Positions 40,301 to 51,100 of a DNA stretch of 64,000 bases are shown here, piece after piece (positions within the stretch are counted from its first letter, which is position 1; each line of letters opens with the position of its first letter). Source of the stretch: Sesamum alatum (taxonomy: Eukaryota; Streptophyta; Magnoliopsida; Lamiales; Pedaliaceae); assembly GCA_034509735.1 (NCBI GenBank), contig JACGWO010000003.1, positions 42,144,873 through 42,208,872 of the forward strand. The letters run 5' to 3'. The position numbers were made by a program, and so were the translations under genes. Under the pieces are notes generated by a model. It was given only the letters and a program-made list of their open reading frames with translations, made no database searches and was not told the DNA's origin.

Positions 40301-41405
40301 GTTCTCCACAGCTTCTGCTTGGGATAAGATTAGAGAACATCAGTTAGTGTCTCCTCTATTTAGCAGAATCTGGTCAACACTTCACACTCCCACTATGTCT
40401 ATCTTCCTCTGGAGATTACTGAATGGATGGATCCCTGTGGATATTAGATTGAAAAGGCAGGGTATCACTATGGCTTCCAAGTGCTGCTGTTGCGCAGAAG
40501 AAGAAACTGAATGACACTTGTTTTTAGACAACAATCAGGCTAGGATGGCATGGGAACATTTTGCTGATATCTTTCACATTACATTGCCACAAACTCAAAG
40601 TATCACCCTCTTCCTTCAAGCTTGGAGACCAGGCAATTCATACCAGTTTCATATTAGAGACCTGATTCCAATGCTTATACTCTAGAATATCTGGACTGTG
40701 AGAAATGATGTGAAACATAGGGGGGCAACCTTCAAAGCTTCTTCCATCATCTACAAAACTGTAGCTCACCTTAGTATCATCAGCAAAGCTAACTTGTGGA
40801 AAAAAGAGCACTTCAGAGGAGACTCACTTGTTGCTGAAAAACTGAAAGTATACATATCTACAAAGCCCAGAAAACAACAACTGATTGTAGTCCACTGGAT
40901 AAGACCTCTAGATGATTGGACCAAACTAAAAACGGATGGAGCATCAAGAGGTAACCCAGGAGTTGCCGGAGCAGGAGGCATTGTCAGAGACCATCTTGGA
41001 GGAGTTCTACTTGCCTTCATAGAACCATTAGGGAGAGCTACCAACATATATGCGGAGCTAAAAACAGTGCACATGGGACTGTTAATCTGCAAACAAGAAG
41101 GCTTTACTAAAGTTTGGCTGGAGGTTGATGCTCTGACCATTATCCAACTCATTAATAAGCCACTGCAGGGAGACTGGCAGCACCAACACTTGCTGCAACT
41201 GATCCGAGACTGTGCTGCTACACTGGAAGTTAAACTTACACATATCTATAGAGAAGGGAATCAAGCAACGGATTATCTTGCTAACCAAGCATGCACTGCA
41301 CAACAGTTAACCATCCTCAACAAAGAACAACTCAAAGGTAAAATCAAAGGTATAACTCGACTTGACACTTTATGTATGCCTTATATTAGAACTGTGAGAG
41401 GATAA
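37306..41405 (+). pseudogene. LINE ORF2: endonuclease-RT-RNase H polyprotein, broken
   Basis: Encodes the target-primed reverse transcription machinery. APE-type endonuclease begins FKLIIWNIRGIG with GGDFNT near 37708. The reverse transcriptase has FRPISLCN, SGFVPGR, LRQGDPISP and the catalytic YADD (about 39331-39342). The zinc-binding region has WRLLNGWIPV, and the C-terminal RNase H starts TDGASRGNPG (about 40935). Lesions: TAG at 37840-37842, TAG at 38677-38679, a one-base loss near 39402 (frame 1 to frame 0), TAG at 39621-39623, TGA at 40512-40514 and TAG at 40683-40685. The four TAG codons replace residues that are Trp in related elements. The catalytic motifs themselves are intact. Confidence 0.93.
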
Positions 41406-41986
41406 TACCCCCCGTTTCATCTATAATCATTATTTGAAACTTGTGCATACTATTTTTGGTAAGGTTGCTTCACTCCATGAACCACACTAGCACAGATTAT
41501 GGGAGTTGAACCCCTTATTTTTTATCATTACTGTTTATTTGCACAGCTGTAAGCACTGTAAAAATGTAGGTAACTATGTTAGTAGCCAACCACCGAATCA
41601 AAATGTACAAGGGAGGAATACCCCTATCATATTATCTTGGATATTTTACTCTATCATGATATTGCAGGTTATAATTCAAGCAAGGAAGCTTCAGCTTCAT
41701 ACCATTGTAAGCTTGATTATTGTGAACATTGCCTTATTAGATTATTGTTGTAAGGGAGTAGTACTCCTTGTTTACACTTTCCTTAAAAATTGTAAAGGGG
41801 TAGTACTCCTTATTTATGCTTACTTGACGTATATCTGTAAAGGGAGTAGTACTCCTTGTTTACTGCTTACTAGACCAAGCTAGGGAGTTAGTACTCCCTG
41901 TTGTACATTTTGATCTTTTTGGGTTGATAATATAGAAGGAACGGGGACCCCGAAAAGCTCCTTTTTTTTTTTTTTTTAAAAAAAAA

Positions 41987-42001
41987 AACAGGGATTGATG
42001 A
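41987..42001. repeat. Target-site duplication, 3' copy
   Basis: A perfect copy of 34721-34735, immediately after the A-rich tail of the LINE. The first A residues are ambiguous with the tail. Confidence 0.9.
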
Positions 42002-43491
42002 TAAAATTAATTTCTTTAATAAAGTGAAATAAACGAAGGGGGGGGGGGAGGTTGTTTTGATTCAGTTATAAAGAATGAAAGGCGAGATTTAAAGCAGGAG
42101 ATAAAATGAATGAGAAAGGCTTTCCGGTTGAAATTTAGTACATGATCACCAATGCATGAATAACAATCGTTTAAGTAGATAAATTGGGTATAGCCATTGT
42201 TACGACCTAACGACCTTACCTTTCCTTACCTTGTCGTCAACCAAGGAACATACGTTGGCTAATTCTTTAATTAATGAACAACCCTGGGAACGTCCACAAG
42301 ATTTAATCCACTAACAACAATAAGAAATAGAAAGGCCCAATTCTAACTAATAAATACCTACGAGGATTTATTTAAGTTAGATCATGCATCCCCGATAACA
42401 TAATTTACTACTACGATATAATAAACTATGCTACGTTGCCACTAGTTATTAAACTAAACAAAAATTACACGGATTTGCAAAGTTCAATTAACTAAGAAAA
42501 TATTCTTGATAATAAACAATCGACCTTATCATTCATAAATCAGATTATTTGTATTAAAAGCACAGATAATAGCATGAATATTAATTAAACGAAAGTGATA
42601 GAGCACAAGTTAGATCTCACAATATTCAGGAATCAAACATCTACCGTAACTTCACTCGAAAAATAGTAAAATTAGCCTAGCATACTAACGGAAGAACATA
42701 TAGAAGAAAGAGAGAATTTCATAAAATAAAACGCAGATAATAATGGATGATCTCATGTCTTCAAGTACATCACCTATTTATACTAATTAATTTCCTAATA
42801 AACCTAGATACCAAAAAGGTAGATTCCTATTATAACTCTAAGTCCTTATTTAATTAGGGTTATTAAGCCAAATATGACTCCTCAGGAAGGAAGGACTTCC
42901 AAAACTTGAGAAATTTCCATATATCACCCTTTAAAGTCCAAAAAACTCGATCCTCTTTCCTTCCTTACGCTGGCTCCTCCGCGTCGTTTGACGTGGGCAT
43001 GTCTAGCCGAACTTCCAAATCTGTCCCTTATTTTTCTTCTAGAATTTATGTTGAGCATTTTCATTTGTCTTGCTTCATTTCTTCAATTCTTGCTTCATAA
43101 ATAATTTTTTTAGCTGCAAATATCAAATTTCACATGATTTAGGCTTAATTCAATATCAAAAGATGGTCAAAAGACTCAAAACACTACTAAAGTCATGATA
43201 ATTTGGACACTCATAAAAAACCTAATGGATGCTAACATAATAGGCTCGTTGTTAGATGGACGAATGAGATATTTATAATTTTTGAAATAACGAGATAATA
43301 TTTATAATTATTCTAAACCTCATCGAATGTGGCTGTAATTTACCCTTCTTTTTAATAGATAATCACTTCATCGATATATCAAAAGCTATGGTATTGTTTG
43401 GTTTTGTCCCAAAAGTCCATTCCAACTCTGTAATATTTCAAACTGTGAGATTGTGTTTGGTTGAGCCCTTTATATATATATATATATATAT
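42002..43491. other. Gene-free region right of the LINE
   Basis: The first 0.9 kb continues the pre-insertion target repeat (see 34630). At 43255-43350 there is a copy of a small dispersed repeat with TTATAATTTTTGAAATAACGA and ATAATTATTCTAAAC words. A (TA)n tract lies at 43470-43491. I see no gene. Confidence 0.5.
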
Positions 43492-45125
43492 ACAAAACTA
43501 AAATTATCGGGCTATAATTACGAGATCAGTATTATAATTTACCCTTCTTTTATTTCATATATGGTTTGAATTATTAGACAAAAAAGTTAAGATCGGAGCT
43601 TCCGAGCAAGTAATCTCTCGAAGATAGGAAAAAATATCAGTTTGGTCTAATTTCTTGGTCATGGTGGCACTTTTGGTCCAAGGTCATTCCAAAATAGTCA
43701 TTAATGACTGTAATTTTCAAAAAGTCGCCATTTTAACCCAAATTATCCTAATTTGGTCGAAATCCATCACAACGTTGCACATGACCAATATAAATTGGGG
43801 ATTTCTCACATGTCCGGTCAACTTAGCGCATGTGGATTGATAAAAAAAAAAAATCCCTACGTGGCAAGGGTGATGTGGTAGAAAATACCTTGTCACTCTT
43901 ATGAATGACAATTTTAATTGGAATTGAAGATGAATTGGAAATATGCATGTGGCAGGGGTACTGAGGTGATAGGGGTTGCGTGGTCTTTTTACCATGTCAT
44001 CCTTGCCAAGTAAAGAATTTGATTTAAATTCACGTCTGCTAAGTTGGCTAGACAGGTGACAAACCCCCAATTTATATCGGTCAAGTGCGGAGCATGTAAT
44101 GGATTTTGGCCAAATTATGACAATTTGGGCTAAAATTGTCACTTTTTGAAACTGACAATCCTTAGTCGTTATTTTGCGATGGCCCTGGACCAAAAATGCC
44201 ATCCCTTAGAAATCGGACAAAAATTGCATTTTTTCCCCAAAAGATAATTCATTCTAGTGATTAATTAAATGCGAACAAGTTATAATGCTAAAATTGCTGC
44301 CTTCTCTTTTTTAATATTAATTTTGATTTTTAGATTTTATTGACACCAAAGAATTTTTATATAGGAACTAGCCGTCGCGGCACATCGTTTTATGTGCGCA
44401 TATAATAAATAATTTTTTTACACTTTAAAATATATTATAAATAAGAGTAAAATATATAAACTAACACATCACATTAAAAGAAAAAAATTAATTTATCAAT
44501 TAACATAAAATTTAGAAAATTGAATAAAGTAGTTATCATATCAGTTGAGGGTTATTTTTGGCATTACAAAAAAGTGGTACGGCAGGTTATTAACCGCCAT
44601 ATATGAATAAAAAAGGAGTTTTTTTTATATAATAGTGTGGAACAACAAATTTGGGTGGAACTTGGGGCTTACGCCAGGCATTTATGCAAAATTTCAATTA
44701 AATTTATAATTTTTGATGAATTTTTTTTCTTCACATTTTACCTTTTTGAATTGCAGAGTTTAATTAATTATCAAATTATATTCCAACAGAACCAAATTAT
44801 CGCCCTATAATTATGGTATCAATGTTATAATCTACCTTTCTTTTATTTCACATAACGTTTGAACTTTTAGACAGGGAAATTAAGATGGGAACTTCCGAGA
44901 AATTAATCTCGAAAGATAATATATAAATTCTAGTATTAAATACGAACAAGTTCTAATGCTAATTAAATTGTTGCCTTCTCTTTTTAATGTTAATTTTGAT
45001 TTTTATGAGATTCTATTAACACCAATTTTATATAGCAATAATGCTGTAATGGATGCATGACATACTTTTTCTTAATATTAATTTTGATTTTATGGGATTT
45101 TATTGATACAAAAGAATTTCTATAG
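43492..45125. repeat. Direct repeats A, B and partial C of an unknown unit
   Basis: Copy A (43492-43626 continued at 44238-44370) and copy B (44787-45045) share ordered blocks: AAATTATCG..CTATAATTA, TTATAATTTACC/CTACC, TTCTTTTATTTCA, AACTTCCGAG, CTCGAA(A)GATA, AATGCGAACAAG/AATACGAACAAG, TTGCTGCC/TTGTTGCC, TTAATTTTGATTTTTA. A partial copy C (about 45060-45125) repeats the last part. Copy A is interrupted by a transposon, copy B is not. Confidence 0.8.
43627..44237. mobile_element. Foldback transposon with arms of about 250 bp, Mutator-like candidate
   Basis: The left arm (GGAAAAAATATCAGTTTGGTC...) and the complement of the right arm (GGAAAAAATGCAATTTTTGTCC...) stay colinear for about 250 bp through TCAAAAAGT, CCCAAATT, TATAAATTGGGG and GTGGCAAGG/TTGGCAAGG words. 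There is no coding capacity: the open frames at 43655-43840 (plus) and 43717-44202 (minus) are the same arm read twice. The flanks tcgaagata (43618-43626) and ccaaaagata (44238-44247) compare with tcgaaagata at the empty site in copy B (44909-44918), so the target-site duplication is about 9-10 bp, as in Mutator-like elements. Confidence 0.8.
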
Positions 45126-45417
45126 TCACCCACCATTGACTCCGACGTGCATGTGTGTAATATTTAATTCAAACAACAGAAATTAAAAAATAACTAAATA
45201 GGAATAACTTTCTCTAAGTATTCCAACTTTCATTCAAGACAATACGAGAAATAAACGAGTATAATCAATTCTGTCAGATCAATAATAGACAGAGACAAAT
45301 ACAATATTCATATCCACAATATCACGTATACTAACATCGTGCTATTACAACAACAAATAACTTACTATACAGTAAAACAAATAAACCTATTATGCAGTAG
45401 AAACAAATCATCCCATG
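45126..45417. other. AT-rich intergenic stretch
   Basis: Nothing recognisable beyond possible flanking sequence of the SINE-like remnant. Confidence 0.5.
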
Positions 45418-45492
45418 CAGAGTATTGAAACCCATGATCTCTAAGATCATGGGGCCTCAACTTCGCCAACCGAGCTATGCTTCATTGGCAAT
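45418..45492 (-). mobile_element. SINE-like (tRNA-derived) remnant
   Basis: The complement reads GCCAATGAAGCATAGCTCGGTTGGCG, then GGCCCCATGATCTTAGAGATCATGGGTTTCAATAC. TAGCTCGGTTGG resembles a Pol III A box, and GGGTTTCAATAC is a degenerate B box about 35 bases further on. It does not fold as a normal tRNA with CCA-proximal ends. Ends and target duplications are not visible. Confidence 0.4.
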
Positions 45493-45534
45493 TCTTTTGT
45501 ATGATATATTGTTTGAATTTGTGAAAAGCAAAAG

Positions 45535-46500
45535 ATGGAAGCCTCTCAGCATGTAATCTCCAAAGAAATTATCAAACCCTCATCTGAAACTCCCACTCAC
45601 CGCCTCCGAAAGCTAAAACTTTCATACCTTGATCAATTATCACCCCTAGCTTATATATGTTTCCATTATTTTTCTTCTATCAAGCAAACGAATCGAAAGG
45701 CTTGATTAATTAGCCCACTAACCATATCCAAATTTCTCAGCAGCTGAAACAATCATTGTCCAATACTTTCTATCCATTAGCAGGACGGGTTCAAGTTCAA
45801 GATAGGTCTGTTGTTGACTGCACTGACGCTGGTGTTGAGTTCATTGAGGCTCGAGTTCAAGCTCAGCTCAATGATGATCGACTACCTCACGGCAGATGCT
45901 ACTGCCGGCGCCCTTGTCGCCATTGGAGTTTGTGTTTCACATAAGCTGGCCGACTGCACATCTATAATGACATTTCTGAATGAATGGGCTGAATTCCCAC
46001 GATTCAGTCTCGACCTGGCCAATTATTTCCCAGCCAGGGAATTTCTCGAATCTCCTTTCTTGGAAAAACAACTTACGTCAAATGAGAAGAAGATTGTGAC
46101 CAAGAGATTTGTGTTCGATAAGGAAAAACTGGAAGCTCTTAAACAAGCGGCTACCTCTCCATCTGGCTCGACTGTGGAGGATCCAACATCAGTGGAAGTC
46201 GTTTCAGCTTTTATCTGGAAACATTTCATAGATGTGATCAAATCTGAAAACCCAGAGGTGAAAAAGACCTTTGCTGCATCCCATGCTGTGAGCCTGAGGG
46301 GAAGAACAAGTCCTTGTCTTGTTTTCGACAATATCTTCGGCAACTGCTACGTGACAACGATAGCCTACTCCAATACCAGTAATGGGGAATTTCATGATTT
46401 GGTAACTCAGTTGAGAAGCGCCATCAAGAAAGTGAATTATGAGGATTATATTGCCAAAGCGCAAACCGGAGATAGTTATTTGGATGATCTCTCAACATAA
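45535..46500 (+). pseudogene. BAHD acyltransferase pseudogene (vinorine synthase-like)
   Basis: BAHD enzymes transfer acyl groups from CoA to alcohols or amines in specialised metabolism. The start (MEASQHVISKEIIKPSS) and KLSYLDQLSP block are typical of the vinorine synthase clade. Lesions: in-frame TGA at 45703-45705; a one-base loss near 45743 that shifts into the frame with FYPLAGRVQ; an internal loss of a few dozen codons plus another frame change near 45890-45900; and a stop after GDSYLDDLST at 46498-46500. The HXXXD active site survives as SHKLAD. The C-terminal third, including the DFGWG structural motif, is missing. The damage is too extensive to be sequencing error alone. Confidence 0.88.
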
Positions 46501-47928
46501 ATCTTGTTGTTTGTCATATTCATCACTTTCGTTTCCAGATATGATTTATTACATTATTCGTCACTTTCATATATTAAAAACTGACCATTGATTAAATCGA
46601 CAATTTCAAATGTAGAACTACATTCAAAGAACAAATAAATAAAAAATTACTATCAAAATAGACGTTCAGAGAACAATCATCCCGTATTAAAAGTGTAGAA
46701 GAATGTACGCACCTTATTACGCTAAATGGGCAAACTTTTTTACCTTGAAATGTTTTGAGAGTGAACTATAATATAGCGGATTCAAGGTTTAAGCCCACAT
46801 ATGCAGCATTGCTGCCGTTTAGTCGACTTGGTGCCCGCGTGCAGGTTGCTGGTTGGCGACGGTTAGATTTGAGGCAAGTATATATGTTTTTGAAGAAAAT
46901 TTAATAAACATTTTTATACAAGTGGCGTTATCTTGCATGATGTAGAAGATGACTGTTGCGCCCGGTCATCTCCCACGTGTGTGTAAGAAATCGACGACTG
47001 CACTCTTCTATGTAAGGACTCGATTGGTTATATCTTGAAAGACGAATTGTCGTCACTGTCAACTTCAGTACGGGATAATATTATCTTTTAAAAGAAAAGA
47101 ATCTATCATGCACAAATACCTCATTTTTCATACCAACATTTCATAATATTCTGATTTAAGAATCTTCCATCTGAATTTGTGGGAATCAACAAAAGAAACA
47201 TAATATTTGCATAAACTATATACAAAAAAATCACATTATCAAATGATAAAACTATAATTAGTATTTATAAATTAATAAGATATATACACAAAATAATTAT
47301 AAAAAAAAAACATAAAGAAAAGAAGAAGACAAGTAGAGAAGGTGAAAAAATTGTGTCCATTTAAGGTCCCCCTTTTTTCTCCGGATTGAATGATGAAATT
47401 CTTCAAAGAAAAAAAAAAACATGTTCCTCCCCAAATGCATGTGAATAAACATCATGTAAGCCCTAATTTTCTGTCTCTTCTTCTTCTGCAAATGATATTA
47501 TTCTTCTTCTTCCCTCATTGTTCTTGTACAATTCACTGTCTTCACCAATAGGGGTCCTTCATTCCTCAGGAGGACCCTCTACCATCCCTCAACCCCCACC
47601 CCCACCCCTACCCATCCCCTTCCTGCAACCCAACAATAATTTCTGCTGTGTTTTTTTTTTCTTCTCCTTCAACTCTTGATAGCATCAAATATCATTACAA
47701 ATCATATTAAATATTGTACATAGTTCTGACATTTTTATTTAATATTGGGATTTGAATATCTCTACCCCTCAAGAAAAAGAGAAAAAAAAAGGAGATCTTT
47801 TTGCTGAATTGTAATTTCATCAGGAAAGGTAATTCTTGTTGTTTAGAGCATTTTGAGGTTTGGAGATTGAAAAGAAAAGAAGAAAGAAAGAGAGATAAAA
47901 ATTCTTGGTTCTTGAGAGCCTGAAAGAC
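46501..47928. other. Intergenic region upstream of the RLCK gene
   Basis: AT-rich DNA, then a pyrimidine- and C-rich stretch (about 47540-47690) and a purine-rich leader just before the ATG at 47929, probably the promoter and 5' UTR. No other feature is seen. Confidence 0.5.
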
Positions 47929-50311
47929 ATGAGTTGCTTTCCATGTTTTTCAAAAAAAGACACCTCCGAGGAAGATGATGTGCCTGTAGCTCAGACCAAA
48001 GAAGCCACTACACCACCTAATCCTGGTATATATTTTTTTCTTTTTATTTAATTTTTTAACCATCCAAGAACCATATTTTATGTGCATGTTGTAGATGATC
48101 ATATCAAAATCTAGGGGTTAATAAATTTTTCTTTTGTTTTCAAGAAAAAACCACTTATGGGCATTTTTCTTTATGTTGATTAGGGACGAAGTCAGAATTC
48201 TTAATTTTGGAGGAGGGATAAATATTTAAGGGTTTCTAGGTGATTGATTTTAGGACCCATACAACAAAAATATAGACAACTTTTCTAAAAATAACACGAA
48301 AAAATCAAGAATAGGTTCATCGATTACTTGAAACAGTTGAGTTTTTGGGTTCTATCTCGTATTTGTATTCAAATGACTCTAACATGGCATGCATATCTTT
48401 GATGCGATATGTCTATGTTATCGATCGTTGTACAAGTTTGAACACGTATAGTATCGATGTTTTCTTGGTAAATATCACTTGATCCAGATGAACACTGGGG
48501 AAGGAAAAAAAATCAAGAATTTAGGAGTAGCTGGTTTTTCAAGTTTTATGTTAATGTCATCTTTGAATACATAACGATAAGAATACTACTTCAACAGGTG
48601 ATGCCAAGGCCGGAGGAGAAGATGGAAACACAGGGAAAGCATTTACTTTCCGCGAACTTGCCTCTGCAACAAAGAACTTTCGTCAAGAATGCTTAATTGG
48701 TGAAGGCGGAATTGGAAAAGTGTATAAAGGGACGCTCCAAAGTGGCGAGGTAATGTATGCATGCTTTGTTCCTTAGAAGAAGCGTTAAATATTTATCCGA
48801 CAGAAACAAACCTAGTAAGTAAATATCTATAAATGTTTTTCTTTGATTTGAATAGGTTGTCACTGTTAGGCAACTAGATAGGAGTGGGACACAAGGGAGC
48901 AAGGAGTTTCAGGTTGAAGTTCTAGTGTTGACTCTACTTTGCCACCCGAATTTGGTCCAGATGCTTGGATATTGTGCTGATGGAGAGCAACGACTCTTGG
49001 TCTACGAATACTTACCCACGGGTTCTTTGGAAAACCATATATTTGGTAAAGTTTACTACGTGGGCTCGCTTTCTAGTTACTCTTGGATTCATAGTACTAG
49101 TGGTTGAACATACATTTGTAGTTCATCTTTTGTGTAAGGATTGTAGTACTATGCTAAATAAGAACAAAAATCAAACACAAGAAATATAGAATTTTACATG
49201 GTTAATAGAGTGTTGATATCCACAAAACTTCTCTCATAAGGATAGTATTTTGTCTCGTTACAATAGACAACGGTGTATGTTAAGAATACAACGGTAGGTA
49301 AGACTCCATATTCTAATAGCATGTACTCATGACTTCAAAATATGTGAACTTATTTAATAGTACTGCTAGATTTCGTTACTTTATTCCATATACTTGAGAT
49401 TTGTCCATGCATATAGCTAACTTGTTTTATATTTTCAGGTGACAAAAAACCATTAGATTGGTCGACAAGAATGAAGATAGCTACGGGTGTTGCAGAAGGG
49501 CTTGAGTATCTACATGAGAAGGCCAATCCACCTATCATATATCGCGACTTGAAATCATCAAACATTTTGTTGGATGAGTCGAAGAATCCGAAACTCTCAG
49601 AATACGGGCTTGCAAAGCTGATACAGAGCGGTAATAAGATGAATGTGACGCCAACAGTCATGTCGGCTTATGGTTATTGTGCACCTGAATATGAAAGACA
49701 TGGTGAACTAACACCAAAAGTGGATGTTTATAGTTTTGGTGTAGTCCTACTAGAGCTTATCACGGGACGTAGAGCCTTCGACACAACACGACCAACAAAT
49801 GAACAAAATTTAGTTAATTGGGTAAGTTTTAATATATGTTGTTCAATGTTTACACTCCTTAAGATGTTGAATCGCTAATCTCCTAAATATCGTTCATGTG
49901 CTTTAATAGGCACAAGAATTTTTCAAGGATCAAAAGAGGTTTCCGGACATGGCAGATCCACTTCTCCAAAATGATTTTCCTGTCACAAGCTTAAATCAAG
50001 CCGTGGGAGTTGCATCCATGTGCTTGCAAGAGGAGCCCTCAGTTCGTCCCTTTATCACCGACGTTGTGGCAGCCCTTAGTTTTCTTGCAATGGCTCCTTC
50101 CGGGGCGCCCGTTCCAGCTCGTCTCGTTCCCATCTTGTCGGGAAAGGTGGGAACAACAAGTCAAACTAGACAAGACGACGAAAGCGTACAAGATGAAGAT
50201 CAAGATTCGGATGATGATAGTTCAGATGATGATTCTGATATAAGCACCCCAAAAAAATCCACATCAAGGCGTGTTACAATCCGAGAACCTGATCGTGATC
50301 ATTCAAAGTAG
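47929..50311 (+). CDS. RLCK-VII (PBL-type) cytoplasmic kinase with degenerate catalytic motifs
   Basis: Receptor-like cytoplasmic kinase of subfamily VII, the group of PBS1/PBL immune and developmental signalling kinases. Exons 47929-48025, 48598-48749, 48856-49045, 49439-49821, 49910-50311; 407 aa, all GT-AG. The N terminus MSCFPCF lacks the usual Gly2 but has Cys3 and Cys6, suited to S-acylation at the plasma membrane. The Gly loop GEGGIG (67-72), YRDLKSSN (181-188), APEY and DVYSFGV are present. The ATP-binding Lys is replaced by Arg88 (VVTVRQLD; codon AGG at 48868-48870) and the DFG Asp by Glu201 (SEYG; 49600-49608). The activation loop [11 protein letters not shown] departs from the usual VSTRVMGTYGY. 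The tail is strongly acidic (Asp/Ser-rich, about 350-385). Structure and splicing are intact, so this is likely an expressed pseudokinase rather than a pseudogene; that is inference. Confidence 0.9.
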
Positions 50312-51100
50312 CGATGAACCATGATGTCCAAGGTAATGGTAGTCTCGGTTCTAATTCACGACAATGGATCCCACGATAGACAAGTAGTCATGGGGAAACC
50401 TCGGATCAAAGGCAAAGACATCGAGAAAGCCGTGGAAAAATCAAGTTGGTTCGTGTTCAATGCACAACGGCGTATCGATCGATCCAAATTTGTATATAAC
50501 AATGTGGGAAATGGCTACAAAATCATATGATATATGAACATGAAATGTGATCATTTTCAAGTTCATTTCATGAATATTTGGGTTTTTGACTAATTGGTAG
50601 CTAAAAATCTTTTTTTTTTTAGCCAATTGTTGCATTTGCGGTTATGTGAAGGACAGCAATGGTTACATGTGTGCATAAAATATTTCTCTTCTCTTGTTTT
50701 TTTAGCTAGTGTTCTATTTACTTTTTTTTTATAGCCTTTTTTTAATCTTTTTCTAGGCTTTTTATATGTAAGCATTGAGAATGGTACTCAAATTCCTGAT
50801 GTGATCACAGACATGATGACACCAACTTTTACACGATATTGCCACTTATAATGCTAAATGGGTATATATGCATATTTAGTGAGAGCGGTCTTACATATTG
50901 TTGTTGACAATAATGTCGGTAAATTAATACCTACTTACAGAAAATTAAAAAATGAAATGAAATATCAATGCAGGACATGATAGATGCTTATTTTGTTACA
51001 TTTTTATTGGGAAAACGGCTTCTTTTTAATGGAAAATTCTTGTCCGGACCATGTTTGGTCAAATCAAACCAATCATAGAGCAAGTATGATACACTTGCTA
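50312..51100. other. 3' flank of the RLCK gene
   Basis: Probable 3' UTR followed by AT-rich DNA with T-runs near 50.61-50.74 kb. Open frames here are short and unrecognisable. Confidence 0.5.

Larger units (their letters stand above)
34736..41986 (+). mobile_element. Full-length but decayed L1-type LINE with RNase H domain
   Basis: A 7.25-kb non-LTR retrotransposon lies between perfect 15-bp duplications. In order: a CT-rich 5' UTR with repeated CCGGCGAC-like words (34736-35180); ORF1 (35181-36977); a spacer; ORF2 (37306-41405) with endonuclease, reverse transcriptase, zinc-binding domain and RNase H; a 3' UTR with several repeats of GTAGTACTCC; and a T-run/A-run tail (41961-41988). The full length and clean duplications suggest a fairly recent insertion, while the premature stops show the copy is no longer competent. 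Confidence 0.93.

Noticed and set aside
35181..41405. Two separate host genes encoding a zinc-knuckle protein and a reverse transcriptase
   Set aside because: Both lie between identical 15-bp duplications and form the standard ORF1-ORF2 layout of one LINE.
43655..44202. Two opposite-strand open frames with similar peptides, suggesting a gene pair
   Set aside because: They are the two arms of one inverted-repeat element translated in opposite directions; the shared words follow from the DNA symmetry.
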